From Flammeovirgaceae bacterium (GTDB lineage: Bacteria > Bacteroidota > Bacteroidia > Cytophagales > Cyclobacteriaceae): a stretch of DNA of 43,437 nt. Every line of letters starts with the position of its first letter. The first letter of the stretch is position 1. The notes below the pieces were generated by a model. That model worked only from the letters and a program-made list of their open reading frames with translations. It was not told the DNA's origin and ran no database searches. The DNA lies in contig JABMNK010000082.1 in assembly GCA_013204595.1 (NCBI GenBank), positions 1 through 43,437 on the forward strand. Reading direction: 5' to 3'. Position numbers and translations under genes: made by a program. This document shows positions 8,423 through 16,295 of this stretch, one piece after another.

Positions 8423-10039
8423 TTATATGTTTTTCTGAAAAGTCAAAGCAGCTTTAACAAATTTGACGAATAGAGGGTGAGGATTCAAAACGGTCGATTT
8501 TAATTCGGGATGAAATTGCGTACCAATAAACCAAGGATGATTAGTGAGTTCAATGATTTCGACTAAACCAGTATCGTTATTTACGCCTGAGGCTACCATA
8601 CCATGCTTCTCAAATTGCTCAAGATACTTATTGTTAAACTCATACCTATGACGATGTCTCTCAGCTATTTTGGATGAACCATATACCTGATGTGTCTTAG
8701 ATCCCTTTTTTAAGGTACAATCATAAGCACCCAAACGCATAGTACCGCCCATTTCTTTGATATTTTTTTGAGCTTCCATGATGTCAATAACGGGAAACGC
8801 TGTGCCGGGGTTGATTTCAGTAGAGCCGGCGTCTGGCATATTCAATACATTTCTTGCGAATTCAACGACGGCACATTGCATCCCAAGACAAATGCCAAAG
8901 AAGGGTACCATTTGTTCACGAGCATATTTTACGGCTGTAATTTTCCCTTCGATGCCACGTTCTCCAAATCCAGGAGCTACCAAAATACCATTTAGCTTGC
9001 CCAATAACTTCTCACAATTATCTTCTGTGATATCTTCAGATTGAATCCACGTGATCGTTACTTTGCACTCGTTTACAGCACCGGCATGAATGAAAGACTC
9101 AGCTATGGACTTGTAAGCATCTTTGAGCTCCACATATTTACCAATCAAGCCAATAGCGATTTCTGAAGTGGGATTTTTAAGTCGTCCAAGATACTCCTTC
9201 CATGATTCCATTTTTGGATCCCCTTTTAGGCTCATTTTAAACTTATTCAATACGCGCTCATCTAATTTTTCCTTGAGCATAAGGAGGGGTACATCATAGA
9301 TGGTTTCCGCGTCAAGAGATTCAATCACATGATTTATCTGGACATTGCAGAAAAGAGCCAGCTTTTTTCTAATCTCTTGATTGAGTGGGTATTCTGACCG
9401 ACAAACCAATATATCAGGCTGAATCCCCGCTTCCAAAAGTTCTTTTACTGAATGTTGCGTTGGTTTTGTTTTTAATTCTCCGGCAGCTTTTAAATAAGGA
9501 ATCAAGGTCAAGTGAATACAGACTACATTGCTGGTACCTAATTCAAAACGCACTTGTCGAACGGCTTCAATAAAGGGCAGCGATTCAATATCTCCCACGC
9601 AACCACCTATTTCAGTTATGACAAAGTCATATAATTCTGTTTGTGCGAGTTTATAGAAGTTGTGTTTAATCTCATCAGTGATGTGAGGAATTACTTGGAC
9701 TGTCTTACCGAGAAAGTCTCCTGCGCGCTCACGCTGAATGACATTATTGTAAATTCTTCCTGTTGTAATATTGTTAATTTGAGAGGTAGGAATATTCAAA
9801 AAGCGTTCATAATGCCCCAAATCCAAATCTGTTTCAGCGCCATCATCTGTTACAAAACATTCACCGTGCTCATAAGGATTAAGTGTACCGGGATCAATGT
9901 TGATGTAGGGATCAAATTTCTGGATCGTTACCGAATAACCGCGGGCTTGTAGCAGTTTTCCTAGTGACGCTGCGATGATCCCTTTGCCGAGAGATGACGT
10001 GACTCCCCCCGTAACGAAAATATATTTTGTTTTACCCAT
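8423..10039 (-). CDS. pyrG: CTP synthase
   Basis: Makes CTP from UTP, ATP and glutamine. Counting from ATG at 10039 (538 residues, normal length), the synthase half begins with [17 protein letters not shown] (5-21, P-loop), followed by [18 protein letters not shown] (43-60). The C-terminal class I glutamine amidotransferase half shows GFGERG, GICLGMQ with the nucleophilic Cys near residue 383, and GTQFHPEL with the catalytic His-Pro-Glu. An in-frame upstream ATG at 10090 would add 17 residues not found in the family, so the internal ATG is preferred. ParB, encoded nearby, uses CTP as its cofactor, though the proximity may be accidental. Confidence 0.97.
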   Translation of the reverse strand: MGKTKYIFVTGGVTSSLGKGIIAASLGKLLQARGYSVTIQKFDPYINIDPGTLNPYEHGECFVTDDGAETDLDLGHYERFLNIPTSQINNITTGRIYNNVIQRERAGDFLGKTVQVIPHITDEIKHNFYKLAQTELYDFVITEIGGCVGDIESLPFIEAVRQVRFELGTSNVVCIHLTLIPYLKAAGELKTKPTQHSVKELLEAGIQPDILVCRSEYPLNQEIRKKLALFCNVQINHVIESLDAETIYDVPLLMLKEKLDERVLNKFKMSLKGDPKMESWKEYLGRLKNPTSEIAIGLIGKYVELKDAYKSIAESFIHAGAVNECKVTITWIQSEDITEDNCEKLLGKLNGILVAPGFGERGIEGKITAVKYAREQMVPFFGICLGMQCAVVEFARNVLNMPDAGSTEINPGTAFPVIDIMEAQKNIKEMGGTMRLGAYDCTLKKGSKTHQVYGSSKIAERHRHRYEFNNKYLEQFEKHGMVASGVNNDTGLVEIIELTNHPWFIGTQFHPELKSTVLNPHPLFVKFVKAALTFQKNI

Positions 10040-10071
10040 TTTTAAGAATGTATGTATAATGCTACGGGGAG

Positions 10072-10079
10072 CAAAGATA
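10072..10079 (-). promoter_or_regulatory. Candidate -7 element for pyrG-yidC
   Basis: On the minus strand this reads TATCTTTG, matching TAnnTTTG, 33 nt ahead of the chosen pyrG ATG. That places the likely transcript start downstream of the alternative ATG at 10090, which supports the shorter pyrG reading. No clear -33 TTTG at 19 nt. Confidence 0.4.
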
Positions 10080-10245
10080 ATTTTTCTCAATCAATTTCTT
10101 TGGACTTTCGATAATTTATGTCTTGTTTGAATGGTTTTTATTGATTGATTCAAGATAAATCCGTCAGAAAAATTACACTACCTTGCTCAAGAGCCATACC
10201 CAAATCACTAATTGTGTCCAAAAATAAAACAGTAGAAGTAGCCGA

Positions 10246-11325
10246 CTATTTATAATAATGTTCAATATAGTCGACAAGTTGCTCTATTTCCTCTTTTGAA
10301 TGCGTGGGGAAATTGGCAATTCGTATGTGATTGTTTCTATAAGCGCCATAACCAGTGCCGATAATAAAGTTTTTTGATCCTAAATATTCAATTAGCCCAT
10401 TATTACCATCTAAAACTTCTGCAACACAGACCGTTTTAGAACGATTTATTGCAGTTTCAACAAATGGATTTAATTGAGCTATTTTCTCAAAAGTTTGATA
10501 AAGTACAGCAGCTTTGTATTTGGTTTCATTTTGAATATTGCTAATTCCTTTAAGTTGCATGTCCTTAAGTACCTTAGTTAGCAGGTAAAGAGATAAGATA
10601 TTAGGGGTTTCTGGTGTCTGATTTTTATCTCCATGACTCTTAAGTACGCTTAATGCATGATAACTGCCTATAATATGTCCATGTGATGCTTTTAGTTTTG
10701 ACGTCTCGATACATTTGGAATTTACGATCCATATGCCCATTCCAGCGGGTAATCCAAAACATTTTTGAACAGAAAAATAAGCGGTATCTACTTGAGTCAA
10801 ATCTACTTGGATACCAGGTACAGCGCTTACTAAGTCAATGGCAATGAGTTTTTCTGGATAACTGGATCTAAGCGTTTCAAGTTGTCTTGGATCAAAAGTA
10901 TAACCGATACTTGTTTCATTTTGGGTAACAGCAATTAATTCCGCATGGTAAGGAACATCAAAATGACTGAATTCATTACCGAATCCAGCATTGGTAAAAG
11001 AAGATTTTAATTGATAATCCTGTGTGAATTCAAAAAAACGTTGGGAAAAAGAGCCATTTACAAAATGATGAGAACGCTCAGTAATTAAGTTCTGGACAAT
11101 CCGCTCCCAAACCTCAGTAGCGGAACTTGTGATGAAAATCTCATAATCGGTGGGTATCTTGAGTACATCTTTTAGGCGTTCTTTCATTTCCTGAAAAAGA
11201 AGTTGAAATGTTTTGTCGCGATGAGAAATAGAGCCTATATTCTCTTTAATAGCATTTTTTAAATGCTGCGGTACCGTATGGTATAGTTGGGAAGGCCCAG
11301 GTGTAAAAAATAGTTGATTAGGCAT
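10246..11325 (-). CDS. serC: SerC-like class V aminotransferase
   Basis: PLP-dependent fold-type I enzyme of class V, most likely phosphoserine aminotransferase, which converts 3-phosphohydroxypyruvate plus glutamate to phosphoserine. The 359 residues start with FFTPGPSQL (6-14), typical of the SerC/class V group. ISHRDKTF follows at 33-40, then SSATEVW (67-73) at the cofactor phosphate site, and IAIDLVSAVPG (161-171) with the PLP-contacting Asp164. SVQKCFGLPAGMG (185-197) carries the Schiff-base Lys188. It lies 120 bases downstream of the SerB-SerA fusion on the same strand, which supplies the steps before and after it; this context is the main reason for choosing SerC over another class V enzyme. 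Confidence 0.82.
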   Translation of the reverse strand: MPNQLFFTPGPSQLYHTVPQHLKNAIKENIGSISHRDKTFQLLFQEMKERLKDVLKIPTDYEIFITSSATEVWERIVQNLITERSHHFVNGSFSQRFFEFTQDYQLKSSFTNAGFGNEFSHFDVPYHAELIAVTQNETSIGYTFDPRQLETLRSSYPEKLIAIDLVSAVPGIQVDLTQVDTAYFSVQKCFGLPAGMGIWIVNSKCIETSKLKASHGHIIGSYHALSVLKSHGDKNQTPETPNILSLYLLTKVLKDMQLKGISNIQNETKYKAAVLYQTFEKIAQLNPFVETAINRSKTVCVAEVLDGNNGLIEYLGSKNFIIGTGYGAYRNNHIRIANFPTHSKEEIEQLVDYIEHYYK

Positions 11326-11445
11326 AATTCAATAGTTCAAACTCAATGTTAAGGCCGAGTAAAAATAAAATATTAATTGAACCATATGACTTTATTACTT
11401 TCTTATTAGACCTATGCTAATCTTTATTAAGAGTGAAATATTAAG

Positions 11446-13338
11446 TCAATATAGAACCCTGAACCTTATGGTTTCTTTAATGTTTTTCAACTCTTCAATA
11501 ACTATTGGCTCATATATTCTATCTACATCGGTAATCACGTAACCAATATGTTCATTTGTTTTTAAATATTGACCGACCACATTGAGCTCATTACTTGCTA
11601 AAATATTATTTATTTTGGCCAAAACACCAGGCTCATTTCGGTGTAGATGGATGAATCGATGGGCATTTTGGAGCATCGGTAAAACGATTTCTGGAAAATT
11701 CACAGTATTGGATGTGGATCCAGTATTTATGTAATCAATAATGCGCGAAGGAACAAAATTAGCGATGTTCTTTTGGGCTTCCAAGGTGCTTCCTCCAATA
11801 TGCGGCGTGAGAAGGGTGTTCGGTAGGCCCCTTAATTCTGAAACGAACTCGTCGGCGTTGCTCATCGGTTCTAAAGGAAAGACATCCACTCCAGTACCGC
11901 CAACCTTTCCCGATAGGATGGCTTTTCTGAGTGCAGCATAGTTTACGACATGTCCTCGACTTAAGTTTAGGAAAATAACACCATCCTTCATGAGCTCAAA
12001 TTCCTTTTCATCAATAAGATGATCATTTTCTGTCCTTCCATCTACATGTATGGTGATCACATCTGATTTCGAAATTAATTCATCCATAGACTCACATGGA
12101 CTTGCATTTCCAAGACCTAATTTTTCGACCAAATCATAATAGATCACCTTCATACCCATTGCCTCAGCAATAATAGAAAGCTGAGACCCAATGTTGCCAT
12201 AGCCAATAATACCCAATGTTTTCCCCCTAATTTCAAAACTATTGGTTGCTGTTTTATTCCATACACCTTCATGCATTTGCGGCACTTTGTCAAGCAAATT
12301 ACGCATCAATAGGATGATCTCAGCGATGACCAACTCAACTACTGATCTTGTATTTGAATAGGGGGCATTAAAAACAGCTATTCCTTTCTTTTGAGCTTCA
12401 AGGACATCAATCTGATTAGTACCGATACAAAAAGCCCCTATTGCCAAAAGTCTTTTTGCCTTTTTTATGACTTTCTGGGTTACTTGCGTTTTGGACCTAA
12501 TGCCAAGGATAGATACATCTTTAATCGCTTCAATGAGCTCATCCTCAGACATTCCAGATGAATATACGCTAACTTGATACCCTTCTTCACGAAGTTTTTT
12601 AACGGCATGTTCATGAATGTTCTCAAGTAGTAATACCTTGATTCGGCTTTTGGGATAAGAAAAGGCGCGTTCCATATTGTTTTGATAAAATACTTCGTCT
12701 AAATCGGGAGCTTCAAAATCTGCGTTTTCGATTACTCTTGCTCTTTTTACATTCTCGGTAAAGGCATAAAAGGTATTCGCAAATCCTGCCTGCTTAATTT
12801 CATAATCAGTAAATCCATCGCCCAAGACGTGAACTTCCCCTGTTAATTTTAGGGCTTTAATTTGTTTGGGTTTACCCATATTGGAGGATAGAACATTGTC
12901 TCTGTTAAAGCCTACAATATTACCATTCAGATCAAATTCAAAATCGTTTGCGTAGACATTCTTCGCTTCAATTCCGTATTCAGCCACCACGGGAATAATA
13001 AATTCTTTAAATCCATTAGATAAGATATAAAATTGATGGGCATTCTTTCTAATAAATTCTTTATTTCTTTTAAAGGAGGTTGACACGCGCTTCTTGAGAC
13101 GTTCCACTAGTAAGGGCAAATGATCTCGATGAGCTTCGAGAAGATTAATCCGTTCTTCAAGCGATTCCCTAAAGGATAATTTGCCTTCCATTCCAAGATC
13201 GGTCACTTCTTTAATGCGTTTTAACTTATGATCTTTAAGTGGATTACCTTCTAAGGTTATTTCCCCTAAAATATCCAATGCTTCTACTTGAGTGAAGGTA
13301 GAATCAAAATCTATTATGAAATGTTTTGATTTTTGCAT
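11446..13338 (-). CDS. serA: Phosphoserine phosphatase-phosphoglycerate dehydrogenase fusion
   Basis: A 630-residue fusion of the first and last steps of serine synthesis. Residues 1-220 are a HAD-type phosphoserine phosphatase: DFDST (10-14, nucleophile Asp10 and Asp12), ILSNG (105-109), Lys156 in MGKPKQ and LGDGFTDYE (172-180). Residues 232-545 are a D-3-phosphoglycerate dehydrogenase: GIIGYGNIGS (376-385) for NAD, LSRGHVV (459-465) with Arg461, Glu490 and PHIGGST (512-518) with His513. Residues 558-630 form an ACT domain (HRNEPGVLAKINNIL), the usual site of serine feedback. All catalytic residues are present in both halves. Only 33 bases separate its start from the divergent serine hydrolase gene. 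Confidence 0.95.
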   Translation of the reverse strand: MQKSKHFIIDFDSTFTQVEALDILGEITLEGNPLKDHKLKRIKEVTDLGMEGKLSFRESLEERINLLEAHRDHLPLLVERLKKRVSTSFKRNKEFIRKNAHQFYILSNGFKEFIIPVVAEYGIEAKNVYANDFEFDLNGNIVGFNRDNVLSSNMGKPKQIKALKLTGEVHVLGDGFTDYEIKQAGFANTFYAFTENVKRARVIENADFEAPDLDEVFYQNNMERAFSYPKSRIKVLLLENIHEHAVKKLREEGYQVSVYSSGMSEDELIEAIKDVSILGIRSKTQVTQKVIKKAKRLLAIGAFCIGTNQIDVLEAQKKGIAVFNAPYSNTRSVVELVIAEIILLMRNLLDKVPQMHEGVWNKTATNSFEIRGKTLGIIGYGNIGSQLSIIAEAMGMKVIYYDLVEKLGLGNASPCESMDELISKSDVITIHVDGRTENDHLIDEKEFELMKDGVIFLNLSRGHVVNYAALRKAILSGKVGGTGVDVFPLEPMSNADEFVSELRGLPNTLLTPHIGGSTLEAQKNIANFVPSRIIDYINTGSTSNTVNFPEIVLPMLQNAHRFIHLHRNEPGVLAKINNILASNELNVVGQYLKTNEHIGYVITDVDRIYEPIVIEELKNIKETIRFRVLY

Positions 13339-13346
13339 TAAATTGG

Positions 13347-13365
13347 TGCGTTCATTGAAAACGCA
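13347..13365. repeat. Inverted repeat between divergent starts
   Basis: TGCGTT (13347-13352) and AACGCA (13360-13365) form a perfect 6-bp inverted repeat with a 7-base spacer. It fills most of the 33-base gap between the divergent serA fusion and serine hydrolase starts. It could be a small operator acting on both genes, or chance. Confidence 0.4.
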
Positions 13366-13371
13366 ATATTA

Positions 13372-14640
13372 ATGTTTCGTACTTTTAAAATTATAATTCT
13401 CGTCACTATTTCGTCTTTAAGTGGAAGGTATTTGTTGTTTGCCCAAAACTTCACTCAAATAGACATTTTAAAATCCCGAATAGATAGTCTTGTAAATCTT
13501 GGTATCGACAATGCAGCTTATCCGGGTGCTGTTTTATATGTTTTGCACAAGGATTCCCTTATTTTAAACAATTCCTATGGTTATCATACATATGAGGGCC
13601 TAGTTCCTATGAATGTAAATCATATTTTTGATTTGGCCTCTGTCACTAAGGTTTCAGCGGGCGTTTTGGCAATCATGAAATTATACGATCTTGGATTAAT
13701 TGATCTTGACGTTGGAATCAAAAAATACATATCAGGGTTCAAATGGAATGAGCGAGGTAAAGCGACACTTAGAGCTACCTTGACACATCAGGCGGGATGG
13801 AGATCTTGGATACCCTATTATCAGGACTTGAAAAAGGATGACGGAAGTTGGAATAGACGATTTTTTCGATCAGACTCATCGGCGAAATTCCCAATAAAAA
13901 TAACTGATAATCTTTATTTAACACATAATAATTATCGATATATAAAGGCCCAAATAAAGCGGTCGGATTTTAATCCTGAACAAGGAATGATTTATTCTGG
14001 ATTATTTTCCTATCTCATACCTGAAATGGTTCTTAATCTCACGAAAAAACCGTTAGATATTTTTTTAAAAGATAATTTTTATGATGCGCTAATGAGCAAA
14101 ACAACAGGATTTAATCCTTTGTTACGATTTCCTGATTCGCTTATTGTGCCTACTGAAATTGATACGTTTTTCAGGATGGAACCAATCCATGGTACCGTTC
14201 ATGATGAGGGAGCCATTATGATGGGAGGTATTAGTGGGAACGCCGGATTATTTTCAAATGCAGAAGATTTAGCAAAAATATGGTCTCTTTTTATGCATAA
14301 AGGCATCTTAAATGGTGATACGCTCATTAGGCCGGAAACCATTGGCCTATTTACTTCGATGCAATATCCGGAAATGGGCAATCATAGAGCGTTGGGATTT
14401 GATAAACCATTAATAGTTTATAACGGTAAAATCAGTAGTGTGGCAGAAGAGGTAGGGGCTGGTTCTTATGGGCATACTGGCTACACTGGACCCATTATAT
14501 GGGCTGATCCTGAAAATGAATTGTTGTTTATTTTTATGTGTAATAGGGTATATCCAAATAGGACACATACAACTCTTTATTCCTTGGGAATCAGACCGAA
14601 AATACAGGCCCTTGTTTATGATTTAATCAAATGTTATTGA
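13372..14640 (+). CDS. Exported serine hydrolase, class C beta-lactamase fold
   Basis: A 422-residue penicillin-binding-protein/beta-lactamase-fold hydrolase with a signal peptide (about 1-24, ending FAQ). The acylating SVTK tetrad is at 90-93 and HTG at 368-370, and a conserved Tyr lies in YSG at 208-210, where the family's YxN or YSD would be expected. THQAGW (138-143), HGTVHDEGA (273-281), GGISGNAGLFS (285-295) and LGFDKP (341-346) resemble the C-terminal domain found fused to family 3 beta-N-acetylhexosaminidases in Bacteroidota, suggesting a cell-wall-derived substrate. Here that domain stands alone. The substrate is not determined by sequence. The start is supported by the signal peptide directly after it. 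Confidence 0.85.
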   Translation: MFRTFKIIILVTISSLSGRYLLFAQNFTQIDILKSRIDSLVNLGIDNAAYPGAVLYVLHKDSLILNNSYGYHTYEGLVPMNVNHIFDLASVTKVSAGVLAIMKLYDLGLIDLDVGIKKYISGFKWNERGKATLRATLTHQAGWRSWIPYYQDLKKDDGSWNRRFFRSDSSAKFPIKITDNLYLTHNNYRYIKAQIKRSDFNPEQGMIYSGLFSYLIPEMVLNLTKKPLDIFLKDNFYDALMSKTTGFNPLLRFPDSLIVPTEIDTFFRMEPIHGTVHDEGAIMMGGISGNAGLFSNAEDLAKIWSLFMHKGILNGDTLIRPETIGLFTSMQYPEMGNHRALGFDKPLIVYNGKISSVAEEVGAGSYGHTGYTGPIIWADPENELLFIFMCNRVYPNRTHTTLYSLGIRPKIQALVYDLIKCY

Positions 14641-14770
14641 GTGTTTTAGTTATCTTTCGTTAATGAATATTATAATTTAATAACTCAATATTTGATGTGG
14701 CTTTAGTATCAATATATATTAACTTATTGACAGAATTGTAAGGTATTAATTAGCCTAGATAGGAAGGTCT

Positions 14771-14845
14771 CGTGAGTTGTTTATATCTCAAGTATTTATT
14801 TAGAATGATTCTAAATAGAATTTTTTTTAGGAAAGATAACTCACG
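14771..14845. repeat. Nested inverted repeat / stem-loop element
   Basis: The outer arms are CGTGAGTT (14771-14778) and AACTCACG (14838-14845), a perfect 8-bp inverted repeat. Inside lies a second, perfect 10-bp inverted repeat around a single base: TATTTAGAAT (14797-14806), G, ATTCTAAATA (14808-14817). A run of eight T follows at 14821-14828. As RNA the inner part could act as a weak, AT-rich terminator for the upstream serine hydrolase. As DNA the 21-bp palindrome could be an operator upstream of the act promoter. The paired outer arms are not explained by a simple terminator. Confidence 0.6.
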
Positions 14846-14924
14846 TAAAATACTGATAAAGAGATCTTTGTATATTGCAGCAGAAATAGTTTTTAGGAAA
14901 TATACAATAAGTATTGAAACTTGG

Positions 14925-14955
14925 TTTGAAATGCAAATAGCCAACATTAGTTTTG
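14925..14955 (+). promoter_or_regulatory. Consensus Bacteroidota promoter of the act-cox operon
   Basis: TTTG (14925-14928) is followed after exactly 19 bases by TAGTTTTG (14948-14955), matching the Bacteroidota sigma-ABfr pattern TTTG, N19, TAnnTTTG. Transcription should start near 14960, giving a leader of about 25 nt before the actA ATG. This is the only complete -33/-7 pair I found in the window. Confidence 0.7.
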
Positions 14956-14985
14956 TATCCGCATTGACCTGAAAGGTAAAATTAA

Positions 14986-16272
14986 ATGTCTAGAAAATAT
15001 TTATCCAAGTGTAGAATAATACACGTCGCAATAATTGCTCTTATCTTGTTCGGATCATCTTCGTTATATAGCCAAGAGTCAACCGAATCAGTAGATCCAT
15101 CTGTACTAGCGGCAGGCGAGAAATTGTACAAAGCAAATTGTACGCAATGTCACGCCATTAACGAAGTGGTCATAGGACCCTCGCTTAAAAACATTGAAGA
15201 GAGACGAGAAAGGACTTGGTTGTTTTCTTGGATCAAAAACTCTCAAAAAGTGATTGAATCTGGTGATGATTATGCTGTGGCGCTTTATGCAGCGTACAAC
15301 AAAACAGCCATGCCTTCTTATCCTTTTACAGACTTAGAGATTGGTTCCATCTTGGACTATATAAAGGTAGAGGGGAGTAAGGTGCCGGTTGCGGAGGTTG
15401 CAGCCATTACCGACGGCGGCCCTTCTTTAAACCAGGGAGGCAGCGGCGATAATATTTCTAGTGCCTTCATGTACGCCGTCTTAATCGTTTTTGTATTTGT
15501 GTTAGGACTTATATTGGTTGTGTTGGGACTTATTGTCTCCCTGTTGACGAAATATATAAGTTCAGACAAGGAGATTAGCGAGGAAGACAAAGAGTTAATC
15601 ACTAGCCAAAGAGTGAATGTTTTCGATTTACTCAAAACCAATACGATGCTTGGCATAATAATATTTGCCTTCGTGTCTATTGCGCTGAAAACTGGGATAG
15701 ATGGACTTTTTACTGTTGGTGTTCAACAGGGATATATGCCCACTCAACCAATAGCTTATTCGCATGAAATTCATGCGGGACAATATGAAATAGATTGTAA
15801 TTATTGCCATACGGGAGTTAGGAAGAGTAAATCCGCGAACATACCTTCTGCCAATATTTGTATGAACTGTCACGTTTCAATCAAAACTGACAGCAAGGAA
15901 ATTCAGAAAATATATGCGGCAATAGATTACGACCCATCCACAGGAGCGTATGGAACCAACACCAAACCTATTGAATGGGTTCGTGTTCATAATTTGCCTG
16001 ATTTAGCCTATTTTAACCATGCCCAGCATGTGGTAGTTGGTGGTGTTGAATGTGAGACTTGTCATGGTCCAATTAAAGAAATGGAAGTTGTTTATCAATA
16101 TTCAAACCTTACGATGGGTTGGTGTATTAATTGTCATAGAGAAACCAATGTAAATGCAAAGGGTAATGATTATTACAACAATTTGGTCGAACTTCATGAG
16201 GCTAAAAACACCAAAACACCAATGAAAGTGGTTGATATTGGTGGTCTTGAATGTTCGAAATGTCATTATTAA
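14986..16272 (+). CDS. actA: ACIII subunit ActA, multihaem cytochrome c
   Basis: Electron-transferring subunit of alternative complex III (menaquinol:cytochrome c/oxidase oxidoreductase). The 428 residues carry six CxxCH haem-c sites at 52-56, 271-275, 292-296, 356-360, 380-384 and 423-427. A signal peptide (about 12-29) leads to an N-terminal monohaem cytochrome domain with a candidate axial Met109 in AMPSY. Two membrane segments follow (about 160-188 and 219-236), and then the five-haem domain. The last haem site ends one residue before the C-terminus. A consensus promoter lies just upstream and actB starts 23 bases downstream. The fused N-terminal monohaem domain is discussed in the findings. 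Confidence 0.95.
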   Translation: MSRKYLSKCRIIHVAIIALILFGSSSLYSQESTESVDPSVLAAGEKLYKANCTQCHAINEVVIGPSLKNIEERRERTWLFSWIKNSQKVIESGDDYAVALYAAYNKTAMPSYPFTDLEIGSILDYIKVEGSKVPVAEVAAITDGGPSLNQGGSGDNISSAFMYAVLIVFVFVLGLILVVLGLIVSLLTKYISSDKEISEEDKELITSQRVNVFDLLKTNTMLGIIIFAFVSIALKTGIDGLFTVGVQQGYMPTQPIAYSHEIHAGQYEIDCNYCHTGVRKSKSANIPSANICMNCHVSIKTDSKEIQKIYAAIDYDPSTGAYGTNTKPIEWVRVHNLPDLAYFNHAQHVVVGGVECETCHGPIKEMEVVYQYSNLTMGWCINCHRETNVNAKGNDYYNNLVELHEAKNTKTPMKVVDIGGLECSKCHY

Positions 16273-16295
16273 ACTGAGCGTACTACACATTTAAT

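Larger units (their letters stand above)
14641..14985. other. 345-base intergenic region before the act operon
   Basis: An AT-rich gap between the serine hydrolase and actA. It holds a nested inverted-repeat structure at 14771-14845 and a consensus promoter at 14925-14955. A 66-codon open frame (14772-14972) is present, but its composition, overlap with the repeat and lack of any family resemblance argue against a gene. I recognise no RNA gene or riboswitch in it. Confidence 0.7.

Noticed and set aside
9046-9060. CCACGTGATC, resembling the core of a ParB-binding parS site.
   Set aside because: Only the central CACGTGA matches; the flanks do not fit the 16-base parS palindrome, and it is inside pyrG coding sequence.
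14772-14972. A 66-codon open frame on the plus strand in the gap before actA.
   Set aside because: It begins with a non-ATG codon, spans the inverted-repeat element and part of the promoter, and its translation resembles random AT-rich sequence.
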